A DNA stretch of 5,917 nucleotides from Acidaminococcaceae bacterium (GCA_017443165.1 JAFSOW010000219.1:1-5917), one strand, 5' to 3'. Counted from the stretch's first letter, positions 1-5,917 are shown. Notes: generated by a model not told the origin, from the sequence alone. Translations and numbers: made by a program.

Positions 1-1343
1 CAATGATGAATGGGTCAACATCTGGCGTCCACATCGCAATGGATATTGATAAAGACGGCAATTTTGTTGACGGCGATGGGAATGTTATTGTAAAACCCAA
101 ACCCACCGATTTGAAAGGCGTGACCTTTGGCGTGGCGGCGTTGCAGGGCGTAAGCCTGAAAAAAGGTGATACGGTAAACCTGATTGTGGACAAAAACGGT
201 CTGACCACGGACAGCGCGCTGAAAACGGCAGACAGCGCCACGCTGGCCAAGGCAGAATTTTTGGCTCCCCATAATCTGGCAACCGACAGCCAATATGAAC
301 TGAGTATCAAAAAGAAAGATGAAACCACGATTATTACCACGGTGGACGATATTAAGGAAGTAACGCCGGAGCCCACACCGACTCCCGGGCCGAAACCAAA
401 ACCGGATTCTTCAGACCGTCTGAAGTCCCCTGTGGAAACCCGGATAGCGGCGGCATCACTGGTCAATGCCGGGGCCGATTTGCTGGCAGGTCAGGGCTTC
501 CGGAACGCTGTGGATGCGGCGTCAGACAAGAAAGCTGACGGCGGATTCAATTCCTTTGTAGCCGTAAGCGGTTCTGATTTGCGGGAAGACAGCGGATCCC
601 ATGTGGACGTGAAGGGCATAAATATGAATCTGGGCTTTGCCCGGGAACTGACGAACAGTAAGGGCAAGCTGGTATTTGGTCCGGTAGTCGAATACGGCAG
701 AGGCAGTTACGACAGTTATCAGGACAGTGGTATCCACGGGGACGGCAACACCCATTACTGGGGCATCGGTGTGCTGGCGAAACAGGTTAATAACAGCGGG
801 CTGTACTACGAAGGAAGCCTGCGCGCAGGCAAGACCAGTTCGGACTATGATGCGGACCTTTCGCCGGTAACCCATGCCAGTTATGACAGCGATGCGACCT
901 ATTGGGCAGCGCATCTGGGCATTGGCAAACTGCAGGATATCGGGAAAGACAACACCCTGGATTATTACGGCAAGTATTTTTACAGCCATACCGGCGGCGA
1001 CAGCGTGACTATCCATGCAACGGCCGGCGACGAAAGGATGGATTTCAGCAGCGTGAACAGCCACCGTCTGCGTGTGGGCGCAAGGGTAACGCATAAGCTG
1101 AATGAAAACAATAAGATTTATGGCGGTCTGGGCTATCAGTATGAATTCAAAGGGAACGCCAGGGCAACCTATAACGGCGGTTCCACACCGAGCCCCACAG
1201 TGAAGGGCAGCAGCGGTTTGCTGGAACTGGGCTGGCAGGTAAAACCGGGCAAGGGCCCCATGTCCATAGATCTGGGCGTAACCGGCTGGGTCGGCAAGCA
1301 GCGCGGTGTGACGGCGAACGTGCAGGCAAACTGGACATTCTGA
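1..1343 (+). CDS. Autotransporter (type V secretion), C-terminal part with complete outer-membrane beta-barrel; 5' truncated by window edge
   Basis: The reading frame is open from the window edge to a TGA at 1341-1343, and 446 residues can be read from the ATG at position 3. That ATG has no ribosome site in view and lies inside passenger-like sequence, so the true start is upstream. Residues 1-120 are the end of a passenger, rich in Asp, Lys and Thr, with a DxDxDG stretch at residues 14-19. Residues 121-134 form a Pro-rich spacer (TPEPTPTPGPKPKP). Residues about 144-174 form an Ala-rich helix (AAASLVNAGADLLAGQGF) of the kind that sits in the barrel pore. Residues about 181-446 alternate polar and aromatic residues in amphipathic strands and end in VQANWTF, with the terminal Phe read by the BAM machinery. 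Family knowledge says the barrel inserts in the outer membrane and exports the passenger. Passenger function (adhesin or other) cannot be told from this fragment. A terminator follows at 1425, so this is probably the last gene of its unit. Confidence 0.88.
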   Translation, partial: MMNGSTSGVHIAMDIDKDGNFVDGDGNVIVKPKPTDLKGVTFGVAALQGVSLKKGDTVNLIVDKNGLTTDSALKTADSATLAKAEFLAPHNLATDSQYELSIKKKDETTIITTVDDIKEVTPEPTPTPGPKPKPDSSDRLKSPVETRIAAASLVNAGADLLAGQGFRNAVDAASDKKADGGFNSFVAVSGSDLREDSGSHVDVKGINMNLGFARELTNSKGKLVFGPVVEYGRGSYDSYQDSGIHGDGNTHYWGIGVLAKQVNNSGLYYEGSLRAGKTSSDYDADLSPVTHASYDSDATYWAAHLGIGKLQDIGKDNTLDYYGKYFYSHTGGDSVTIHATAGDERMDFSSVNSHRLRVGARVTHKLNENNKIYGGLGYQYEFKGNARATYNGGSTPSPTVKGSSGLLELGWQVKPGKGPMSIDLGVTGWVGKQRGVTANVQANWTF

Positions 1344-1424
1344 TGAAATTTCCCTGAGCGGATGTTACCGGTGCCCGGTCATATCCTTCTGTAATGGTCA
1401 GAGTGAAAAATTCCGTATAAACAA

Positions 1425-1479
1425 GGAGCCGGGCAAAAGGCAGTGAAGCCTACGTTTTGTGCCGGCTCCGTATCTTTTT
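1425..1479 (+). terminator. Intrinsic terminator downstream of the autotransporter gene
   Basis: The arms GGAGCCGG (1425-1432) and CCGGCTCC (1462-1469) pair perfectly. The stem continues inward with CAAAA (1434-1438) against TTTTG (1455-1459), across a small GU/bulge position. The apex can add GGC (1439-1441) against GCC (1448-1450). A T-rich tail with five consecutive T follows, ending at 1479. It lies 82 bases past the autotransporter stop. It also ends only 18 bases before the ATG of the next gene, so it may act as a leader element for that gene. Confidence 0.75.
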
Positions 1480-1497
1480 CCACCGGGGGCTTCAAAA

Positions 1498-2565
1498 ATG
1501 AATGCAAAACACCGTATTTATTCGATTCCCTATAACGGAACAAATCCCAAATGGTTTCTGCAGGAAACGGTAAAGCGAAAAAACAACATTGACCATGTGT
1601 ACTGCGAACTGCCGCATGAGGAAATGCTTTCCCATGTGCGGTTCACCTTTGATGGGAAAAATGAAGAAAACGTAGACCAGGTAGACGCAAATCTGAAACG
1701 CGCCGCCTATATAAAAAACTGCGTGGATTTTCTGCGTATTTCCAAAGGGCTGGTCCGCCGGATCTGTCCTGTCAACGCCATGTACTACCGGTTTAATTCA
1801 CAGGAGGAGCTGCATACCTTTGCCTTGAATCTGGCAAAGGCGGCGGTGCACTATCGGCTGGAAGGTCTGATTATTTCGGATTACCGGGTAGCGGCGCTTG
1901 TCCATGCGCTATTGCCGGAACTGGAACTGCACACATCCTGCAATGCCTACCAGTGGAATCTGCGGCAAATGGAAATCTGGAGGGAAAAGTGTGGAATTAC
2001 GGTGTTCAATCCGCCCCGGGAGATTTTACGGGTACCTTCCAAATTAAAAGAAATGCATGATGCAGGATACAAACTGAAATGCCTGGTTAATGAAGGCTGC
2101 CTGATGGGGTGCCCGAATACGTTCTGTCACCAGCTTTCCATTTCGCTGCGGTGCTACGCGGGCATCCAAAGCTGCAGCCAGAGCGGGATAGGGGACCTTT
2201 TCCGCGGGAACTGGATTTTACCGCGGTGGCAGAAATACTATGATGAATTTGTTGATATTTATAAGATTGCGGGTCGGAATTCCCATGGCAGTTACCCCTT
2301 TACGACAATAGACGCTTATCTTGCCGAAGATAACGCGATGCTTCTGACTGATTTAATGATTTCGGGTACAGCCGGCTTTGCCCGGCATTGTCTGCCGCCT
2401 GATGTTTTGAAGAGGATTACGCTGGACAAAGTTCCGGATAAGTTGTTGACCTGCGAGTGTAAGGATTGCAGTCGTTGTAATCTGTGCAATAAGATATTGT
2501 CTTCTCTGATACCGCAGAAATATTGGGAAAAATTCAATTTTAAAATCAGGGTTGTAAAAGAATAA
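1498..2565 (+). CDS. Peptidase-U32-like TIM-barrel protein with two cysteine clusters, putative iron-sulfur protein
   Basis: The product is 355 residues. I chose the ATG at 1498 over an in-frame GTG at 1459 because the GTG lies inside the terminator stem, and a GGGGG tract sits 8 bases before the ATG. Residues 121-180 resemble the U32 core: a strand ending in ISDYR, then a segment with HTSCNAYQWNLRQM (145-158), then ITVFNPPREIL (167-177), matching the family pattern of Ser/Asn-rich strand, helix and a 'REI/REL' strand. Residues 195-211 hold Cys195, Cys201, Cys205, Cys210 and His211, with Cys219 and Cys226 behind. The C-terminus has a second cluster, Cys319, 321, 324, 327 and 330 (CxCxxCxxCxxC). 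Well-studied U32 members (UbiU/UbiV, RlhA, TrhP) act in oxygen-independent hydroxylations of quinones or RNA, and UbiU/UbiV carry a 4Fe-4S cluster; true protease activity is doubtful for most. The substrate here is unknown. There is no signal peptide or membrane segment, so it is probably cytoplasmic. The family call is from pattern memory and is moderately sure. Confidence 0.62.
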   Translation: MNAKHRIYSIPYNGTNPKWFLQETVKRKNNIDHVYCELPHEEMLSHVRFTFDGKNEENVDQVDANLKRAAYIKNCVDFLRISKGLVRRICPVNAMYYRFNSQEELHTFALNLAKAAVHYRLEGLIISDYRVAALVHALLPELELHTSCNAYQWNLRQMEIWREKCGITVFNPPREILRVPSKLKEMHDAGYKLKCLVNEGCLMGCPNTFCHQLSISLRCYAGIQSCSQSGIGDLFRGNWILPRWQKYYDEFVDIYKIAGRNSHGSYPFTTIDAYLAEDNAMLLTDLMISGTAGFARHCLPPDVLKRITLDKVPDKLLTCECKDCSRCNLCNKILSSLIPQKYWEKFNFKIRVVKE

Positions 2566-2578
2566 TGATAAAGCAAAT

Positions 2579-2605
2579 TTGACAGAACGATGCTTTTGTT
2601 ATGGT
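2579..2605 (+). promoter_or_regulatory. Candidate promoter for the coaE-like gene
   Basis: A perfect TTGACA at 2579-2584 is followed, after 15 bases, by TATGGT at 2600-2605, which has a TG one base upstream (2597-2598) as in extended -10 elements. The spacer is shorter than the ideal 17, but the extended -10 may compensate. Transcription would begin near 2612, about 30 bases before the coaE-like ATG. It lies wholly in the 78-base gap after the U32-like gene. Confidence 0.35.
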
Positions 2606-2643
2606 TTTTGCTGCCGGTTTAGGGCAGCGGATGGGAGAAACAA

Positions 2644-3252
2644 ATGAAAATTGTCGGTCTCGCCGGCGGTATCGGCAGCGGAAAAAGTACGACAGCGGCT
2701 TATTTGAGGCAGCTGGGCATTCCCGTGTTTGATGCTTCCCGGGCAGCGAAGAGCGTTATAGCAGCAAAAGGCAGTTACTGTCTGCAAAGAATAGCGGACA
2801 TTATGGGACCGGAAAGCATTCTTCCGAACGGGGAAATGAACCGACCCTGGGTAGCCCGGAAGGTGTTGCAGGATCGCGGGCTTCTGAAACAGTTTGAAGC
2901 GATTCTGCAAGAACAGGTTTTGCATGATGCTCAGATTTTTCTGGAAGAACAAAGGATAAACGGCGCGCGTGTCGTATTCCTTGATTTGCCGTTGATGATT
3001 GAAAAGGGCTGGCAGGAATTAACGGACTGTGTCTGGCTGATTGCAACGCCCCGTGAAACGAGAATCCAACGGGCTATACAGCGGGATCGCCATTTGCCGA
3101 AGGAAACAGTGGTGTCCCGCATCAACGCCCAATTACCATTGGAGGAGTTGAAGAAGTATGCGGACGTGGTCATTGATAACAGCGGCACGTTTGAACATAC
3201 AAAGGTTCAGATCCTGGAGGAATTGCGGAAAACAGGGTTGTCCTCTTTGTAA
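2644..3252 (+). CDS. coaE: Dephospho-CoA kinase (CoaE) family protein, divergent
   Basis: The product is 202 residues, the usual CoaE length. It begins at an ATG preceded by GGGAG (seven bases upstream). CoaE phosphorylates the 3'-hydroxyl of dephospho-CoA with ATP, the last step of coenzyme A synthesis, in the cytoplasm. Visible family marks are the P-loop GGIGSGKST (8-16), strand LGIPVFDA (24-31), FLDLPLMIEKGW (112-123, family D-x-PLLfE), TPRETRIQRAIQRD (135-148, lid region), RINAQ (159-163) and ADVVIDNSG (173-181). Two family positions deviate. The DAD motif reads Asp30-Ala31-Ser32, losing the Asp that corresponds to E. coli Asp33, proposed as catalytic base. The usual 'HP' after the central helix reads His94-Asp95. 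The gene sits beside a U32-like gene, not in the polA-mutM setting common for coaE in Firmicutes. It may therefore be a second, repurposed copy. Family assignment is sure; enzymatic activity is less so. Confidence 0.85.
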   Translation: MKIVGLAGGIGSGKSTTAAYLRQLGIPVFDASRAAKSVIAAKGSYCLQRIADIMGPESILPNGEMNRPWVARKVLQDRGLLKQFEAILQEQVLHDAQIFLEEQRINGARVVFLDLPLMIEKGWQELTDCVWLIATPRETRIQRAIQRDRHLPKETVVSRINAQLPLEELKKYADVVIDNSGTFEHTKVQILEELRKTGLSSL

Positions 3253-3554
3253 GTTCCGGACCTTTGGGAAGAACAATTAAATAATTTCCGGGTTTTGGCG
3301 GGTCAACTCAGTGACAGCTTTCTCTGACAAAAAGATAAAATGCAGGTATGAGATGCTACTAAAAAACAAAGATAATAACATTGTCTATATATATTAACAG
3401 AAAGCAGGCTGGAAAACCGCGCCACGACTGGAGTTGCGAAAAAAATCCGGTCACTAAAGTGACCGGAAACAGAAGTTTCAGGTTTTGCAGCGTTGCTTTT
3501 TTAAGAAGATTATGTCCGCCCGAGACACTTTTCTTGTTAGTTTGTGGGGGATTG
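3253..3554. other. Intergenic region between convergent coaE-like and TSUP genes
   Basis: This 302-base stretch between the two convergent stop codons contains the minus-strand terminator at 3439-3467. Its left 186 bases are AT-rich and have no convincing ORF, RNA gene or plus-strand terminator. A weak pairing of CCGGA (about 3258) with TCCGG (about 3286) before GTTTTGG is too loose to call. A small GAAAC/GTTTC hairpin lies at about 3466-3479. Confidence 0.5.
3439..3467 (-). terminator. Intrinsic terminator of the sfsA-TSUP operon
   Basis: On the minus strand TCCGGTCAC and GTGACCGGA form a perfect 9-bp stem closed by a four-base loop (TTTA), followed directly by seven T (plus-strand A tract at 3439-3445). 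It lies about 87 bases past the TSUP stop codon. The plus-strand side has no T run after the stem, so it is directional and does not obviously stop coaE-like transcripts. Confidence 0.85.
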
Positions 3555-4301
3555 TCATCTTGTAATCATCAGGATAACGGAAAAGGCCGTGACAATCTGG
3601 ATGAAGCGGTGAAAGGACTGATCCGAAAACCGCCTGACAATGCGCAGGCCGATGCAGGCTCCCAGGCCCAGAAAGGGGAGCATCAGCAGGTTCAGCCGGA
3701 AGCTTTCAAACGTAATGTTATGCCAGACAAGAATCTGAAGGGGAAGCTTCAGGAGATTTACGACCATGAAAAACCAGGCGTTCGTACCGATAAATTCCAT
3801 CTTCTCTTTGCGCATGGAAAGCAGATAGATTGCCATGACCGCCCCTGCGGCGTTGCCGATCATGGTGACAAAGCCGCCCAGAAGACCGAAAAAGGGGGCG
3901 AACCACCAGGCGTGTGCCCACCGGTTCTGACTACCCGTGAACTCGCTCCACAGCATAACCAGGAATACGGTCAGTAACGTGATGCCAAGGAGGAACCGGA
4001 AGTCAGAGGCGGGAATCTGGTCATCAACCCAGATGGCGATAAAAAAGCCGGCTACCGCGGCGGGGAGTAGCCGTACGACTGCTTTCCAGTCTGCTTTTTT
4101 TCTGAAATAGCAAACGGCTATTATGTCTGCCATACATAACATGGGCAAAATGATGCCCGTAGACTCTTTTGCGCCGAACGCGATGGCCATATAGGGAACG
4201 GTAAGGGCGGTAATGCCCTGTATCCCTGTCTTCGACATACCGATCAGCACGGCGGACAAACAGATTGTGATCCATTGTGTTATGGTGAGCGTTTCAATCA
4301 T
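3555..4301 (-). CDS. TauE/SafE (TSUP) family membrane transporter
   Basis: The product is 248 residues from the ATG at 4301. A GTG at 4310 would add three residues, but it overlaps AGGTG, which lies 6-7 bases before the ATG and is the likely ribosome site. The protein is strongly hydrophobic with about seven to eight membrane segments (roughly 9-21, 26-43, 47-65, 74-91, 102-118, 132-162, 172-192, 203-221, 230-247). The two inverted-repeat halves carry the TSUP marks: GMSKTGIQG (21-29) in the first, and GGFVTMIGNAAGAVMAIYLL (142-161) with TNAWFFMVVNLLKLP (173-187) in the second. TSUP proteins move small anions such as sulfite, sulfoacetate or thiosulfate across the inner membrane; the substrate here cannot be told. 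The gene starts 29 bases after the sfsA stop on the same strand and has no separate promoter in that gap, so it is most likely co-transcribed with sfsA. A stem-loop terminator follows at 3467-3439. Confidence 0.9.
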   Translation of the reverse strand: MIETLTITQWITICLSAVLIGMSKTGIQGITALTVPYMAIAFGAKESTGIILPMLCMADIIAVCYFRKKADWKAVVRLLPAAVAGFFIAIWVDDQIPASDFRFLLGITLLTVFLVMLWSEFTGSQNRWAHAWWFAPFFGLLGGFVTMIGNAAGAVMAIYLLSMRKEKMEFIGTNAWFFMVVNLLKLPLQILVWHNITFESFRLNLLMLPFLGLGACIGLRIVRRFSDQSFHRFIQIVTAFSVILMITR

Positions 4302-4330
4302 TCTTAACACCTGTCTGACAAGAGTATTGT

Positions 4331-5089
4331 TTATAAGCTGATTTTCAACTCTTTATCTATTTTCATTTCATCCGGCGTAACCTTGCACGTATAGGCAAGT
4401 AATTGCACGCCGGCATTTTTGGCTTCACACAGCGCATCCGCAAACTGCGGGTGCGTTTTTCTGTTGGGGGTAAAGTACAGCGCGCGTTCCATTTGCACGA
4501 CAAAAAGGACGTACGTCTCAAATCCTTCTTCAAGACACCGGATCAGTTCGCGGACGTGTTTCACGCCGCGTTCCGTCGGCGCGTCGGGAAAAAGGACGAC
4601 GCCGTTGTCTTCCAGCGTGACTCCCTTGACTTCCAGGAAAATTTTGCGGTTATTACATTCCAGATAAAAATCGAAACGTGAATTGCCGTATTTGTATTCC
4701 GGTTTCATGTAATTAATATTTCCAAAAGGAGACGCGCCGGATTGCAGCCATTCTTTTACGGCGACATTAGGCGCCTGCGAATCCATGTTGACAAGGAGCG
4801 TGCTATTCGTTTCAGGGGATTCTTTAATACTTTGAGAAGGTGTTCCGGCGTTTGCAAAAACGGTTTGGCTTTCGATTATTTTTTCTACCGCAATCAAATC
4901 ATATTTTGTTTTACGCTGCGGGTTATCGCTTACGGCACAGTAAACAGTACAGCCGGGGATTAACAGTTCGCGGCAGCGTCCGGTATTTTTAACGTGACAG
5001 ACTTCTTCCTTGCTGTCGATAAGAACATGGGCGATGAAACGGTTGGGGCGTTGCAGGAATGTTCCGGGCACAACTTGGTTGTATTTCAT
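4331..5089 (-). CDS. sfsA: SfsA family protein (sugar fermentation stimulation protein / putative DNA-RNA nuclease)
   Basis: The product is 252 residues, somewhat longer than the usual 230-235. The start ATG (5089) has AAAGGT about 8 bases upstream. The N-terminal OB-like domain shows FLQRPNRFIAHVLID (11-25) and the HVKNTGRCRELLIPG block (32-46), the counterpart of 'CPNTGxMxxL..PG'. NMDSQAPN (101-108) links to the C-terminal domain. That domain has YGNSRFDFYLE (134-144), FLEVKGVTL (151-159), with Asp140, Glu153 and Lys155 fitting a PD-(D/E)xK nuclease-like site, then LFPDAPTERGVKHVREL (166-182), the strongest SfsA signature. SfsA was named for stimulating maltose use in E. coli. Its structure points to nucleic-acid binding or cleavage, and its physiological role is unsettled. 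An extra Ser/Thr/Pro/Glu-rich segment at about residues 74-97 accounts for the added length. It is the first gene of a two-gene operon with the TSUP transporter. Confidence 0.95.
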   Translation of the reverse strand: MKYNQVVPGTFLQRPNRFIAHVLIDSKEEVCHVKNTGRCRELLIPGCTVYCAVSDNPQRKTKYDLIAVEKIIESQTVFANAGTPSQSIKESPETNSTLLVNMDSQAPNVAVKEWLQSGASPFGNINYMKPEYKYGNSRFDFYLECNNRKIFLEVKGVTLEDNGVVLFPDAPTERGVKHVRELIRCLEEGFETYVLFVVQMERALYFTPNRKTHPQFADALCEAKNAGVQLLAYTCKVTPDEMKIDKELKISL

Positions 5090-5124
5090 GGCACGTTACC
5101 TTTCTTTATTATAGTTAAAGAGTA

Positions 5125-5133
5125 TGATATAAT
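5125..5133 (+). promoter_or_regulatory. Candidate extended -10 promoter for the rRNA methyltransferase gene
   Basis: TGATATAAT at 5125-5133 is a perfect extended -10 (TG, one base, TATAAT). No good -35 lies at the right distance, as is common for extended -10 promoters. Transcription would begin near 5140 and give a leader of about 100 bases before the ATG at 5240. Confidence 0.4.
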
Positions 5134-5136
5134 ATA

Positions 5137-5165
5137 ACGATAAGGCATTTAACAGAAAATGTAAA
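5137..5165 (-). promoter_or_regulatory. Candidate promoter for the sfsA-TSUP operon
   Basis: On the minus strand TTTACA (5165-5160, one mismatch to the -35 consensus) is followed after exactly 17 bases by TATCGT (5142-5137, two mismatches to the -10 consensus). Transcription would begin near 5130 and give a leader of about 40 bases with the ribosome site AAAGGT. Other AT-rich -10-like boxes lie nearer the gene, but one at 5113-5108 would place the start within the ribosome site. Confidence 0.35.
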
Positions 5166-5192
5166 GGGCGTAATGTATCAGACAGTATGTAA

Positions 5193-5205
5193 CTGCAACG
5201 TGCAG
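5193..5205. repeat. Short inverted repeat in the leader of the rRNA methyltransferase gene
   Basis: CTGCA and TGCAG flank ACG, making a 5-bp stem or dyad in the presumed leader. A looser outer pairing of TAACT (5190-5194) with AGTTA (about 5215-5219) overlaps it. There is no T run after it and no recognised riboswitch or operator, so its meaning is unknown. Confidence 0.3.
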
Positions 5206-5239
5206 AGTAATGCAAGTTAACAGGAAACGTGAGGAAACT

Positions 5240-5917
5240 ATGCGAAACTATCCGAAGTTTTATATAACAAAAAAGGGCGAGCGCGCGGCCCGGGGCGGGC
5301 ATCCCTGGGTGTACGGGGAAGAAGTGACCCGGGTGGACGGCAGTTATGCCAACGGCGATTTGGTGGATGTGGTGACGGATAAGGGAAAATATCTGGGCAC
5401 CGGTTTTGTCAATGACAACAGCAAGATCCGGGTGCGCATCCTCAGCACCAACACCAATGACAAATTTGACGAGGCCTTTTGGGAACGGCGGTTGCAATAC
5501 GCACTGGATTACCGCAAAACGGTGATGCCCGGGGACGATTACAAATGCTGCCGTCTCATCTTCGGCGAGGCGGATCAGTTCCCCGGGTGGACGGTGGACC
5601 GTTACAACGATCTGCTGGTGATCCAAACCTTATCCCTGGGAATGGAACAGCGCAAACATATGCTGATCCCGCTGCTGGTTAAGCTGTTGCGAAAAGAGGG
5701 TGAAACCATTACCGGCGTGTATGAGCGGAACGATGTAAAAATCCGCCTGCTGGAAGGATTGGAAGAGGGAAAAGGCTGGTTTGCGCTGGAAGGCGAAGCT
5801 CCTCCCACATCTCCTGTGACTACGATTTGTGAAAATGGTATTGTGTACGATGTAGATGTGGAGAATGGACAAAAGACGGGGTTCTTTCTGGATCAGAAAT
5901 ATAACCGGCAAAGTGTG
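5240..5917 (+). CDS. rlmI: Class I SAM-dependent rRNA methyltransferase, RlmI/RlmK family; 3' truncated by window edge
   Basis: The frame is open from the ATG at 5240 to the window end: 226 codons of a protein usually near 390-400. GAGG sits six bases before the ATG. The first 75 residues form a PUA-like RNA-binding domain (FYITKKGERAARGGHPWVYGEEV at 7-29, split by the Arg-x-x-x-Gly-HPWV/I core; GDLVDVV at 39-45; GFVNDNSKIRVRIL at 55-68). Residues about 76-180 are the central domain with the signature GEADQFPGWTVDRY (109-122). ENGQKTGFFLDQKYNR (208-223) is the hallmark that precedes the Rossmann SAM-binding fold, most of which lies beyond the window. E. coli RlmI makes m5C1962 in 23S rRNA. 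The family assignment is sure; the exact target base is inferred. It is transcribed divergently from sfsA across a 150-base gap. Confidence 0.92.
   Translation, partial: MRNYPKFYITKKGERAARGGHPWVYGEEVTRVDGSYANGDLVDVVTDKGKYLGTGFVNDNSKIRVRILSTNTNDKFDEAFWERRLQYALDYRKTVMPGDDYKCCRLIFGEADQFPGWTVDRYNDLLVIQTLSLGMEQRKHMLIPLLVKLLRKEGETITGVYERNDVKIRLLEGLEEGKGWFALEGEAPPTSPVTTICENGIVYDVDVENGQKTGFFLDQKYNRQSV

Noticed and set aside
410..424. Perfect palindrome TTCAGACCGTCTGAA, containing nine of ten bases of the Neisseria DNA uptake sequence
   Set aside because: It lies inside the autotransporter coding sequence (Ser-Ser-Asp-Arg-Leu-Lys codons), I saw no second copy in the window, and the gene content does not fit Neisseria. 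Chance is the simpler reading.
522..1094. 190-codon minus-strand ORF opposite the autotransporter barrel
   Set aside because: It is antisense to a convincing barrel, shows no family features and arises from the codon bias of the real gene.
1459..1497. In-frame GTG extension of the U32-like protein by 13 residues
   Set aside because: The extension lies within the right arm and tail of the terminator hairpin and has no ribosome site, while the ATG at 1498 has a G-rich site at good spacing.
2610..2628. Hairpin GCTGCC/GGCAGC between the U32-like and coaE-like genes
   Set aside because: The stem is only six base pairs and no T run follows on either strand, so it does not meet the standard for a terminator.
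3400..3411. AAAGCAGGCT, a 10-base match to the end of a Gateway attB1 cloning site
   Set aside because: The rest of attB1 is absent and the flanks look like native intergenic DNA; coincidental match.
3381..3977. 198-codon plus-strand ORF
   Set aside because: It runs through the minus-strand terminator and opposite the TSUP gene; its product is highly charged, low in structure and unlike any family, so it is a shadow.
5096..5626. 176-codon minus-strand ORF
   Set aside because: It is antisense to the start of the rRNA methyltransferase gene and overlaps the divergent promoter gap; the methyltransferase motifs on the plus strand are decisive.

Overview
The window looks like chromosomal DNA from a diderm Firmicute of the Negativicutes (Megasphaera, Dialister or Acidaminococcus type). 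This is an inference. It rests on a classical outer-membrane autotransporter barrel ending in a C-terminal Phe, set among genes with AGGAG-type ribosome sites and Firmicutes-flavoured housekeeping proteins, at moderate GC content. No tRNA, rRNA, CRISPR array, insertion sequence or phage gene was seen.

Layout, left to right. Positions 1-1343 (+) hold the 3' part of an autotransporter gene: passenger end, Pro-rich linker and complete barrel. A strong intrinsic terminator follows at 1425-1479. Positions 1498-2565 (+) encode a cysteine-rich protein that resembles the peptidase-U32 (UbiU/UbiV/TrhP/RlhA-like) TIM-barrel iron-sulfur family. Positions 2644-3252 (+) encode a divergent dephospho-CoA kinase (CoaE-like) in which the second Asp of the DxD motif is Ser. 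A 302-base gap follows. It holds a clean minus-strand terminator that closes a leftward operon: sfsA (5089-4331) followed by a TauE/SafE (TSUP) membrane transporter gene (4301-3555). A 150-base divergent promoter region separates sfsA from a rightward RlmI-type 23S rRNA methyltransferase gene (5240 onward), which is cut by the window edge.

How the genes work together: the window joins at least four transcription units. They are the autotransporter, the U32-like/CoaE-like pair (possibly with a separate promoter before coaE), the sfsA-TSUP operon, and the rRNA methyltransferase. Only sfsA and the TSUP gene show clear operon structure (29-base gap, shared terminator). I found no self-evident new multi-gene system. 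The most unusual elements are the U32-like protein with two cysteine clusters and the neighbouring CoaE-like kinase with an altered catalytic motif.
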